Source of the DNA: Tritrichomonas musculus
Lineage: Eukaryota > Parabasalia > Tritrichomonadida > Tritrichomonadidae
NCBI GenBank assembly: GCA_039105265.1
Contig: JAPFFF010000001.1
Coordinates: 3,720,001 to 3,784,000 of the forward strand
Reading direction: 5' to 3'
Length of the DNA: 64,000 nt
This document shows positions 21,501 to 32,200 of the stretch, one piece after another (the first letter of the stretch is position 1; each line of letters opens with the position of its first letter). Below the pieces are notes generated by a model. That model did not search any database. It was not told where the DNA came from and saw only the letters and a list, made by a program, of their open reading frames with translations. A program made the position numbers and the translations under genes.

Positions 21501-24500
21501 AACAATGAATGAACTGGATCCAATTAATTATAAACAAGTTTTATTTGACAACATTGAAAATTCAATTTATGGAAAATGTAATGAATACTTTTGTTTAATG
21601 CAATGTGTAATTAAACAAACAAAAGATTCATTAAATATTTGGAATTTGTTGTCAAACTTTCTTCTTACTCATCTTTTTATTTACAAAAATAAACAAACAA
21701 ATTCAAATGAAGATGAAATTAATGCTGAATTTGAAAATGATCAATTTTCAATGATTGACAATTCTGATGATAAACAATTTAATGATGAAATTAAAATGGA
21801 CGTTCCTGAAATTAAATCAAGAATGAAAGATCTTTGTTCTTTTGTTGCTGATTTTAATTTTGTCGATGGAATTTTTTATTCACTTTTACTTCTTATTTAT
21901 AATATTGATGAAATTCCAAATGCTGAAGAATTTATTGTTTTTGTTATTGATCGAATTGTGTTTAATACACAACAATACATTCCTCTTCCTTCATCTTGTT
22001 TTGATCTTTTAAATCAGGTCATTTTAAAAAACCAAGAAAAATTGTTGCCAATCGTTGTCGATCATCTTGGAAAGTTCCATAAAGTTGCAACACCTTCCCC
22101 TTACTTACCAGCACTTGGTCAGAATAATCGCCTTAAAGGAATTAACAACATGGGAGCCACATGTTACCTTAATTCATCACTCCAACAAATTCTTAATGTT
22201 AGACAAATAAGAGACGCTCTTTTTAGATACAATTTAAATAATTCCAACAATGAAAAAGACAAAACAACAACAACAACAACTGATGCCACTGAACAATCTG
22301 AATCTGAGTCAGAAAGTAAAAGTGAAAATGACAAAGCAGCAGCAACAACAACCAAAAATGAAACTGAAAACATTAAAAATAATAAAAATGTTGTTGTTAA
22401 ATTTGAAGATGATTGGGTTTCTCAACTTCAACAACTTCTTGCTAAATTAATTTATTCTCCTCTCGTTTCTATTGATGCTTCTCCTTTTGTTAGAGTTTGG
22501 AAAGGCTGGGATGATCTTCCAATTGATCCACATGAACAACAAGATGCTGGCGAATTCGTTCAAATGCTTCTAGATCGACTTGATAGCAGACTTGAAGGAA
22601 AGCCTGTATCAAAGTCAATTCTAGGACAATTTGAAGAACGAGTTGTTCAAATTAATGGAAATTATTCAAAAGAATTACTCACTGATTTCACTGTTTTTCC
22701 GATTCAAGTTGAAAATTTGAGTAATTTCCAAGAATCTTTCAAAAGATTCCTTGAACCTGACAATTTGACAGGAAAAGATCGATATTCAGTTGAAGATCTT
22801 GGATTAATTGATGCTGAACGTTATCATACTATTTATAAAGCGCCTGAAACAATGATAATTTTATTAAAGCGTTTTGAATTTGATCTAGAAACATTGTCAT
22901 CTAAAAAGGTCAATTCATTTTTCGAATTCACAAAGGCATTGGACATTTCGCCTCTTCTTTCTGATGATTCTAATAAAGATGAAAAAGATAAAATTGGTGA
23001 ATATGAATTAACAGGAATTGTCATGCATTCCGGCTGCGTAATTGGAGGACATTATTATTCATACATTAAAGAAAATGACACAGAAAAATGGAATTGCTTC
23101 AATGATTCATCTGTTTATCAACTCGAACCGAATTTCATGGAAAGATGCTTCGGTGGAAAGAAACTCATGAATTATTATGATCAAGTTAAGAAGAGAAATG
23201 TTACTGAACAGGTCGAGAGAACAGAAAGTGCTTATCTCCTCTTTTATAAGCAAAATTCGAGAGATAAAAATGACTCAATTGAGCCAATTACAATGATGTC
23301 AAAAAATGCTCTTATTAGATTTTTGACTGACATTGAACAAACTATTGTTAGGAATATGATAATGTCTCTTGAATATGCTGACTTCATTGGCTCATTGGCT
23401 GACAAAATGGGCCAAAGTGAAATTTTTTACGATTTCTTATTGAAATTTGTTTTGAAAATTTTATGTTTCCCTTATGAAGGAAGTCAGCAACAAGCAATGA
23501 TGTATGAATCTAATTCTGCCTTTCAATACACTAAATCAATTAATGCTGTTTGCATTAATATCAGAAATAAATGTCAAAATGACTCTTCTTTTGCATCCTA
23601 CATTTTGAATCATTCAAATGAAATTATAAACTTTTTGTTAATGAATGGAAATGAACAAATGAGAATTAAATTATTAACACTTGTTAATTCTGCCATTTCT
23701 AATGTTCCAAATGAAACAGCCACGAAATTTGTCAATGAAATTGTTGCTCAATTTAATGATGACACTTTTATTTCTCATTGGCGTAATTTTGACCAGATAT
23801 TTGGCCCTGTTCTTTATTACCTGAACAATATCGATGCATATCGTCAAGATATTCTTGATAGTGCTATCCAACTACTTGAGAAATCTAAATTACAAGGTGA
23901 TGAATACTTAATGAATGTTAATTTATCATCTGTTTTTCAAATATTTTTGACAATTGTCAAAAAGTTGAATAAATTCAAAGAATATTCACAAAAAGTGATT
24001 GATACACAATTTCTTCAAACGTTCTCTAGATCACAAAAACATCTTTATGATGCTTCTTTCCTTGTCATGAATTTCCAGAAAGATAACAAGTCAATCACTG
24101 AGCATTATTTGAGAACGATTCAATCCAAAAATTTGCCGCCTGTTGCATTAGCGGCACTTTTTGCGTCTTCAATATCAATTGAAGATACGTTATCAAGTTC
24201 ACGGATACATGTTTTTATTTCGTTGATTAGAATGAGGGCTTCTAATAAGTGGACACCTGACAATGTCTCTCAATTTTTCAATGAAACCGCAAGACTATTG
24301 AATCTTCATCACAGCAACAAATATGTAACAATTTGTAATTATTGTGATTGGATTCACTATTTGTTCCACACTGATTTATCACTGAGAAAGTCCATTGTTG
24401 AATTTGCACATTCAATCTTCACAAGTTCAAACATTACCAATCTATTAAACGTACTTTTAGTTGAATGTCAAACTTGTGTTGATCTTTGCTTGTCATGTGC

Positions 24501-26097
24501 AACATCGTCTGCATTTAAGAGCGATGATTGTTATCCAACGCCACAATATTTTGAGCTTCTTTATTGGGCGATTAATCTTTGCCATTTTGACAATTTTGTC
24601 ATCAAAAATAAGCAGGTCTTCGTCAAAGCCATGAACAGTTTTGGCTCACTTTCATCACCATTTAAATTGCCGATTTTCAACTTGATTGAATTTTTAAATA
24701 AGACTTTGACCAATCAGCAAATTCCAATCTTTTTTGATAGCCAAACATTGTCCATGTTTCTTAAGGCATTGTCAAATACACCAGCTGATCCTAGAGCTTT
24801 CATTGAGGCAGTCATGCCATTGATGTTTCATTTCATTACAAACATTCCGCAGGTCGATTCAATGATGGTTACTAAATCGAATATTTTTAAGCTCTCGTTG
24901 AAGTATCTACTTTTTGAAAGCAACACAACAATGATGAATTTATTTGATAAAATGCTGAATAAGCAAACTGCTTCAATTATTGCAGCAACCGTTTTTGAAA
25001 CAAACTTTTTCAGTCAGCATAAATGCATCAAATATTCAATCGATTTGATGAGAAAAGACGTTTCTACTTCTGAAACTTTTCTGAAGTCAAATTGTCTCCA
25101 AGTTGTCGTTAATTATCTAGCAAAGAAGTATGAAAATAGAACAGCTTTGACAAGCTACCAAACTTTGGACCCTTATATGAAAATTTTGAATGTCTTCTCA
25201 AAAAGTTACATTTCGATGGTGAAAAATAACGAGAGTAGGTCTTTCATGTCTTGGTTCTCAAGTCCAATATCAAAATTCATTGAGTTTTGGAATAATAATA
25301 ATAAGTTCATCACTCACCTCTTCTTATGGACCCAAATGTCATCGGTCCCCTCAACTTTTTCAAAGCAAGTTTTCATATTAATTGAACAAATTTTTACTTC
25401 AGATCCAAAATTCGCACAAAACGCATTTGACTTGCTAAAAAGAAAACAACCTGACTTCCTTCAGAAAATTGATCAGGAGTCCGTCATTGATTACTTGAAA
25501 ATGGTCAGCTCATTATATAATACATATTCTAATTCTAACTTGAAAGATATAGTTGTGAATAATTATAGTGATTTTGATAATTTATTGAAGTGTGATAATT
25601 CAATTTGTAACTCACAATCAATCATTCTAGTAACTCAGGCATTGAAAAATCAACAACAAAATATTTCACCTGAAACGTTTGAAAAATTCACCTTTCTCTA
25701 TACAATTTTATTCTCTAAAACAAATGAAATACAAATGTTTAATCAAACTATTTCTTCAGCTGCATTTCAGGCAGCGTTAAATAGTTCAGTGACAAATGAA
25801 TCTATTCAACAATGGTCTTCTAGCTTGCTGCTTTTGGTCTCAAAGGAAATTAAAGAATTAAATAATAATGAAGATTCTAAAAATAATTCTGAATCAATTC
25901 AAATGCTTGTGGAAGATCTAAAAATTGCTCAGGAATTCCTGGAAGATGCTCAAGGTTGGACTGGAATTAAGATTTCCTTCGATGATTTATCAATTGATGA
26001 TTTGAATGGTTGTATTGAAAAAATTAAAAATGATCCTAATTATAAAAAACAGGATGTGAATATAGCGCGTTACTTCGAGAAATTCATTCCAAAATAA
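18514..26097 (+). CDS. Giant ubiquitin-specific protease, USP9X/USP24/USP34-like (2,527 aa)
   Basis: A C19-family cysteine protease that removes ubiquitin from proteins. The Cys box is GINNMGATCYLNSSLQQIL with C1217; the QQD box reads EQQDAGEFVQMLLDRL; the His box is GGHYYSYI with H1513; N1530-D1531 in CFNDSSV supplies the third residue. A Thr/Ser/Glu-rich insert (about 1240-1290) lies between the Cys and QQD boxes. The 1,200 residues before the domain are helical armadillo/HEAT-like, with a ubiquitin-like segment near 690-770 starting FLTVEITGDINKTLKIR. This order (helical repeats, UBL, USP, long helical C-terminus) is that of USP9X, USP24 and USP34. Substrates are unknown. Confidence 0.9.
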   Translation: MNDEGKCDDPQQVTTNDENQQNLPEIDPNVAYDQAIDFIKKEMFINAENSLLSIIPFVSSNLSIESNQKLFPKIISKLLLVMYINNSKVENPVNYILTKIKSLNIPNLSSYWELALNQVADDVVTDYYKCIRLLSVDFFVKINPFKYFPTEAPKSDFKSVTVYVSIARQCSNKLNQSLVDEIAFSFFSRLKDIFSNIENNDLRNIDEKRLQILMKDFHEMSPSRDFSAKLDRFNTNIMFIYCQSSNLSKQYEGLLRFNEIRSLKHLLDRIIKNEIPQKLLSNIHESIVMEFVKFLTHLFDAGYYNREILVQFWNISLNQYVSVIDKFFAAWAYLFISIPHKALSDFWTECVYKTKTFPLAALNFLCQVRSRATTLTIKTEVTTTLWNAMEALPMTSEKAKIEYVNALSFYTTFNTNQWSEMKAKCFEFISSGQNVAFAVSLLSRIWRNVNSETTQKEFDLLLCLGRTYNNNNLNTTMTGSLDLNLASNLKQFENGNEINSASVLYVKSFIHLLFDLIKNMANGLDECFTENEVNLMKPLLLIYLNTSIDIYERRLIQEISSHLSNKSSSEMIQWLCGLKNVDSSVFSLIRIFFNQINNIDLNSPIKVPLKSLTGIDLIWNLLFSVNLYDIPSYLATLAVQCSDVESASYFIEKCMSNINNKGSILALNYLVYKVEILFDIDSYKIKRNMFEMPNTFLTVEITGDINKTLKIRSSTKPEDFIKKIARLLNTIESAVLIYYEHERLSVNHIFKQDQQFSVTRNPTIINAPPIRVWNVDKNELPPQLIQPYFSKIYSLLDKEKSISEDALILLNYIPTNKEERRKIEFLVNNQNNSSSWEELLNVDHPYHTLYRINIIGNLLISDNRVFEKAFFENGGFKRFLDILFSARKTYTIHNINKILDITRVLFDTGNKSPDLYEFKNQVLADTGVKNLPEIVTWIFSILKGQKNYNNACLLMKIVTQIVQLNKDILPKLEEFPELVSLTIFHENELIRTSIMETMNELDPINYKQVLFDNIENSIYGKCNEYFCLMQCVIKQTKDSLNIWNLLSNFLLTHLFIYKNKQTNSNEDEINAEFENDQFSMIDNSDDKQFNDEIKMDVPEIKSRMKDLCSFVADFNFVDGIFYSLLLLIYNIDEIPNAEEFIVFVIDRIVFNTQQYIPLPSSCFDLLNQVILKNQEKLLPIVVDHLGKFHKVATPSPYLPALGQNNRLKGINNMGATCYLNSSLQQILNVRQIRDALFRYNLNNSNNEKDKTTTTTTDATEQSESESESKSENDKAAATTTKNETENIKNNKNVVVKFEDDWVSQLQQLLAKLIYSPLVSIDASPFVRVWKGWDDLPIDPHEQQDAGEFVQMLLDRLDSRLEGKPVSKSILGQFEERVVQINGNYSKELLTDFTVFPIQVENLSNFQESFKRFLEPDNLTGKDRYSVEDLGLIDAERYHTIYKAPETMIILLKRFEFDLETLSSKKVNSFFEFTKALDISPLLSDDSNKDEKDKIGEYELTGIVMHSGCVIGGHYYSYIKENDTEKWNCFNDSSVYQLEPNFMERCFGGKKLMNYYDQVKKRNVTEQVERTESAYLLFYKQNSRDKNDSIEPITMMSKNALIRFLTDIEQTIVRNMIMSLEYADFIGSLADKMGQSEIFYDFLLKFVLKILCFPYEGSQQQAMMYESNSAFQYTKSINAVCINIRNKCQNDSSFASYILNHSNEIINFLLMNGNEQMRIKLLTLVNSAISNVPNETATKFVNEIVAQFNDDTFISHWRNFDQIFGPVLYYLNNIDAYRQDILDSAIQLLEKSKLQGDEYLMNVNLSSVFQIFLTIVKKLNKFKEYSQKVIDTQFLQTFSRSQKHLYDASFLVMNFQKDNKSITEHYLRTIQSKNLPPVALAALFASSISIEDTLSSSRIHVFISLIRMRASNKWTPDNVSQFFNETARLLNLHHSNKYVTICNYCDWIHYLFHTDLSLRKSIVEFAHSIFTSSNITNLLNVLLVECQTCVDLCLSCATSSAFKSDDCYPTPQYFELLYWAINLCHFDNFVIKNKQVFVKAMNSFGSLSSPFKLPIFNLIEFLNKTLTNQQIPIFFDSQTLSMFLKALSNTPADPRAFIEAVMPLMFHFITNIPQVDSMMVTKSNIFKLSLKYLLFESNTTMMNLFDKMLNKQTASIIAATVFETNFFSQHKCIKYSIDLMRKDVSTSETFLKSNCLQVVVNYLAKKYENRTALTSYQTLDPYMKILNVFSKSYISMVKNNESRSFMSWFSSPISKFIEFWNNNNKFITHLFLWTQMSSVPSTFSKQVFILIEQIFTSDPKFAQNAFDLLKRKQPDFLQKIDQESVIDYLKMVSSLYNTYSNSNLKDIVVNNYSDFDNLLKCDNSICNSQSIILVTQALKNQQQNISPETFEKFTFLYTILFSKTNEIQMFNQTISSAAFQAALNSSVTNESIQQWSSSLLLLVSKEIKELNNNEDSKNNSESIQMLVEDLKIAQEFLEDAQGWTGIKISFDDLSIDDLNGCIEKIKNDPNYKKQDVNIARYFEKFIPK

Positions 26098-26259
26098 CAA
26101 ATAATTTTTTTGTATTATAAAAAAAAAATTAATATTTTTGGTACTTATTCATTTCATATTTTTATTAATAAAAAAAATTATATTAGAAACTATGCTTTTT
26201 TATTATTTTTCTTCTTGAAGAAAAAAAAAGTTCGTTATTTTAATCAATAAAAGAGAAAG

Positions 26260-29200
26260 ATGAAGAAATTGACGAATGAAGAACAAAAAAACGAAGTAAA
26301 AAAGTATGATAAAGTTTTACCAATTCAAGTTAATTTACATAGACCGCAGCATAATGTCGCTACGAAAATGGAAAATCGATCACTTTATAGTGCTTCTGAA
26401 ATTGCTCATAGAGCTGATGATTATGACATACAAAAAGAAAATAAAACCGAAACAGATTTAATTATTCGCTCGCAAAGCCCAGGACTTCTTGCTTTTCACA
26501 ATCAAGTTTCAAAATCGAATAAGTTGAAAAACAAAAACGTTCGACCAATGTCAAATATTATTTTAAATCCTCTTTCATCCACTATTTCTTCGCCATTAGT
26601 TATAAATCCAAAACCACCTACTTCAGTATTAAGACAAACAATATCACCAATCCAAGCTGCTCAAAAAGAAATAGAAGAAGAAAGAAATTCGATTTCATTT
26701 AAAGAAGATCCGATAGCATATTTTTCAAAAAGGAAAGATGGAAACAGTCATTTATTCATCACGATGAATTTTTCCAAAGAGCGAGGCGATACTGATTTTT
26801 CTCCATATGAACTTGTTAAAGTACCAAATGCAGAAAAAAATCCAGAATATTTTACTATGTCAGCTACAGGTGTTACACATATCCTACCATCTGGCGAATC
26901 AGAGCATTGTTCTCTCGAAGAATGGGCTTCACATTCGCTATCATACAAAATGATTCATTCCCTTCGCTTCTTTTCGCAATATCGATTTTGGAAATTTTTT
27001 CGAATATGGAAGAATTACATCAAACGTCGTCGTTATGAAAAACAGTCCTCGTTAGTATTTTCTCATCCATTCTTCATTCAAGAAGGCTTCTATATGACTT
27101 CTATTCGTGTTATGGAGACCAGCTGCGAACAAATGATCAAACAATATTTACTGTCATTTTGGCCACAAAGAAAATTCACGATGAAACTTTTTCAGACGGA
27201 AATTGAATCCAACCGCGAAACGTTAATAGATGAGTATCACAATTATCTATCTAATGTTGTTGAATACATGCTTGAACTTGATTCAGACATTCGTGATCCG
27301 ACTCGAGTTTTAATCACTGAAAGTGACTTCACTCGCAACAAGAGTTATTTGCCCAATTTAGGTCAATTAATGGTCATTCATGAAAAAGTTGAAGCAGAAA
27401 AAAATCGACGAAATGAAATCGTTCATCATGAAGAAATTGGCTTTTGTCATTTCATTCGGATGGTTGATTATTTATTGCTTGAATCATTGTCAACTTCGTG
27501 TTATGAAAGTTGGCAAATTGCCGATCAAAATGTATCACAAGAAATGTCATCCATCTTCATGCTTGAATTATATTTTAATGAAGCAGGAGAAGTGTCATTT
27601 CATCCCACATTAGATGAACTTCTCAAAGCGATAAATGATTCACTAATCAATTCAATAAATACGTTAGATAAACTTCCACGACTTTTGAATAAATCAAAAC
27701 TTCGTCCCAATTTAAGAGAGGTTTATAGCCTCCATCAATTGCTTGAAGAAGGCCCGCATTTTAAAGAAATATGTGAAACAAATAGTGATTATAAAACTAT
27801 TCAAAATCACATTATTGAAGTCATTACGAAGTCGTATCATGAGGCTGAGTATTATTGCCAAACTTTCGTTGAATTTTTTCCTCTCTATAAAATTGGCAAA
27901 GAATGGAGTCCTCAAATTTATATAAAGCCAAGAGGCGGTGATTTGCCCAGCTTTGATTTGTCGTCATCAACGGATAAAGAAGTTGATTCTGATGATAATA
28001 AAATCATTTTCGATCCTGCGTCTGAGTTGGTTGTTGATTTTGAGACCGTTAAAAAAGACGTTGAAGAATTCATTGATTATGATTCTCGACTTTCTCAATT
28101 TCATGCATGTTCTGTTCGCGGAGCTCTTTATATTGACTCGAAAGAATTGCGAGGTGAATTAACGCCGATTCCAAACAATTCAATTCGAGCGATACAAACC
28201 GCTATTAACGATCTAATCCAAAAGAAAATTGAAGACATATCGAAAATATTTCGATTTTGTTCAAAACAGCTGAAAAAAGAGCCAGGAACACTTGAGCAAT
28301 ATGTAAATCATTGCGAATTTATAGCGAAAGTTTATCAAATGGACAAATTCATCAAAGAAGAAATAACTTTCGTTGATGGTCTAATTAATCTTTACGAAAC
28401 TGTTACTCTTAGCACTAATAATCACATTGAACATTATAGAAATCCTGTGCATGACGGTTATTTGACTTTTCAAAGAGATAAAGAAAGAGGTGACTTAATA
28501 AGAAAATTAAATTCTGAAAAATTCGTTCAAGTTTTGAGTGATAGACTTTTATCTAAAGAAATCAAACTTCAGAAGTACGAACATCTTATTTCGTCGTATC
28601 CAACATCAATTGAAAATGCGAACATTGAACAATTATTGCCTCAAATTCAGAGAGTTAAAGAAAAGTTGATTAAATTAGAGCCAAAGATTCATGCTTTAAT
28701 GAGATACCAAGAAGTAATGGACGTTAGATTGAAAGATTTAAGCGGTTATGAAGCTGTTTATCAAGGAGCTGTTTTTATGGAAAGACTTTATAAAGCTTTG
28801 ATATCATTTAATGAGCTTCAAAATACGATAACAACCGTTCCTTTCTCAAATGTCAACATTAGTGATTTCACCATTGAAATTCTTCGACTTCGCGATGAGT
28901 CAAATGGACTTTTAAACATGGGGAAATCAAATGAAATGCTTGATGAAATGTATGAAAAATTGTGTCGAATCATTCCTTTGTTGGACCAGTTAAAGGCCTT
29001 GTCTGAAAGCAAGATGCATTACAGACATTGGAAAAAATTGTTTGAACAATGCGGACAGCCAAACACTTATTATGCGCAAATTAAAATTGAAGAACTTGTT
29101 TCTCTTGGCGTTTTAAATGAATTTGATCGGATTAAAGAAATAACTTCAACTGCAAAAGGTGAATCACAACTTGAAACTGATTTCCAAGCAATAACTGCTC

Positions 29201-32200
29201 GTTGGTCTGAAGTAAAGATTCCAATATTAAAGAGTCAATCGAAGTCCGAAGATTCTTTACTTTTAGGAGACATGAATTCACTTTTTCAAGAGATTGCGGA
29301 CACTCAAATCTCATTAACACAAATGCTTTTATATCCTTATGCACAAGGTGTTAAAGATTCAATTCTACAGTTTTCTAATCAACTTGAACAATATGCAAAA
29401 ATATTGGATGCTTGGTCTGTTTTTCAATCGAATTGGGTCATTTTGAGTCCCTTCTTTGCACAAGATGAAACCAAGAAAATTTTACCACATCAAACAAGCA
29501 AGTTTTCTATGGTGAAAAGAAGATGGGTGTCACTTGTAAGACACACGTTAGAAGATACTTCACTTGTTCATGTTTGTTCTTTTCCATCGCTGCAAGAAAT
29601 GTTAAGTGAAAACAACAAAACGATGGAAATTTTGTTGCAATCATCAATGAAGTTCATTGATGCTAAAAGAGAAATCATGCCTCGTTTGTATTTCATGAGT
29701 GATTCAGAAGCGATGCAATTATTTTCAACAACTGATTTTTCAGTGTTTTTTAATCGTCTTCGAAAAATGTTCATGAAGATACAAACATTTAGAACTGTTG
29801 CACAAGATGACATGGGCCAAATAAAAGAAAGTCATGCACTAACTTTTTCAAGGCTTAGAATAATGGGCTTGAATGGTTCGAGTAAATTGAATTTCTTAAA
29901 ATTTGTTAAAAATGTTCAATGTAATGGCCCGATTGAAATATGGACTAATAATTTGATTGAAATGATGAGAGTTTCTTTACGTGAATCTGTTTTAGATGCA
30001 ATTAATACATACAAAACAACATCTTTAAATGAATGGATAAAAATGTATCCAACTTCTGTTTCTTTATTAGCAATACAAACTTTATACACATATGAAATTG
30101 ATGAATGTTTTAATAACTTCGAAAATAACGTTCATACTTTTAAAGAGTATAAACAACGATTAATGAATAAATGTGAAGTTCTTGTTAATCTTTTACATGA
30201 TGAAAAATATGAAGAATATTATGAACAAATATCAGCAATTTTAACTGCTTTTAATACACATACAAATACAACTAACTTTTTATGTGATAGAATTCCAAAC
30301 TTTTCACAAAAATTCAATTGGGAACATTATTTAAAAATTCGAATTCAAGACAACAAATTTTTTGTTGATTTTGATGATGTTACAATTGAGCATGGATATG
30401 AATTTTATGGATCAGCAATTATTTTCATTCATTCACAAGCATCAATGACTGCTCAAAATTCTATTTGCAATTCATTGCATCATGGACTTTTGCCTTACTT
30501 TTTCGGATCAGCTGAAGTTGGAAAGAAAGATTTGATTATTGGACTTGGTTTTCTTTATGGTCAATATATTTTTACGATTCCAGGTTTTGTTGATTATTCG
30601 CAAACAATTTTAACACGAGTTTTTGCAGGTGTTGCAAATACTGGTTGTTGGGTTGTTTTCCATGATATTAACATGCAATCATTAGATAGTTTAACGTACA
30701 TTTATGACACTTTGCATGAGTTTCAAGTACCAAAAATTGAAGGGAAAATTACATTAAAAAATAAAGAATATAATTATTTAAAAACATCGAAAATATTCTT
30801 TACTGGTCATAATTTATTGCAAGGTGAAAGAATGTTTCCTCCTCAATTAAGAAGTATGCTTAAGCCTGTTTCATTCGGTGCACCTGATATTGAAACAATT
30901 GCTTTAATTAGATTCACAGCTTCACGTTATTTTGAAGGCGAATCAATTAGTCCAAGACTTGTAAATATGCTTCGTTCAATTAAGAATGTTTTTTCTTATC
31001 TTCCTTCACGTTCTGTTTTATCACCAACATTAAAAATCATAAATGAAGCCAAATCAATTCATTTCTTTATAACTAAATCTGAATCTCTTCCTTTCATGAC
31101 TCTTCTTGATTCGCCAACTTTAATTGAAGAGTTTTCTGTCGTTTATGCTGCTTACAAACGATTAATTATTGGTATTAAGAGAGAGCATTATGATGTTTTC
31201 CTTAAGTTTCTATATTCATATTTCCCTATTTTTGACAACTTTGATAGTTTCAAGTATAATTTAACTCAGCATGAATGTTTTGAAGATGACATTCGAGAGA
31301 AAATTTTAACTGAAACTCTTCATTTCATAATTGATCATAACGAAACATCTGAAATTCTTTCGAATTATTTAATTCAACAAACAATTTCATTTTACAACTT
31401 GATGATTCGTCGTTCTTGTATAATCATTTATGGTCCTCCAAATTCAGGAAAGACGCAAGTTGTTAAATTGCTAGAAAAAGCATATGAAAAGATTCTTGAA
31501 GATCCAGAAAAAAGAAAATATTTCAACCTTTTATTACCTATTAAAGAGTATGAAATTTATTATAATTATGACATCTGGAATGACACTTTTGGTGAAATGA
31601 GAGAAGATAAAGAATTAGGTGAAGTTTGGCATTGTGGTGAATTTCAAACTTACATAACAAACTTAATGAGATATGAAAACACGCATGATAGAATCTTATT
31701 ATTAAATGGACCATTAACATCCAAATTTGTGAATTTCTTAGCTCAATTTGCAGGTGCAAATGATTCTAATGCATTCCAAATAAACACATTTGATTTATTT
31801 GAATATGATCATCATTTTCATGTTGTTATTGAATCTGATTCAATATCAAGTTTAACTCCTTCTTGTCTTAATTTCTGTGGCCTTTTATCAATGGAGAATT
31901 TGACTTCAAAGCTTCTTCATCCTTCAAATCTTGATGGGTTTTATTTAAATGATCCTGAACAAATATTAAACAGAGTTTTCCATGATTATAACCAACCTGT
32001 TTCTGAATCATTAAAGAAAATCATTCTTAACATTTATCCTAAAATGTTAACTGAAACAATTAGATTTGTTTATAAAACACCAAATTCTCTTTATCATTCA
32101 GAATCACAAATGAGGACACAATACAGCGAAGTCATCATTTCTGATCATTTGTGTTACATGTCATTATTATATATGCTTAATTACATTGACATTTCAAATG

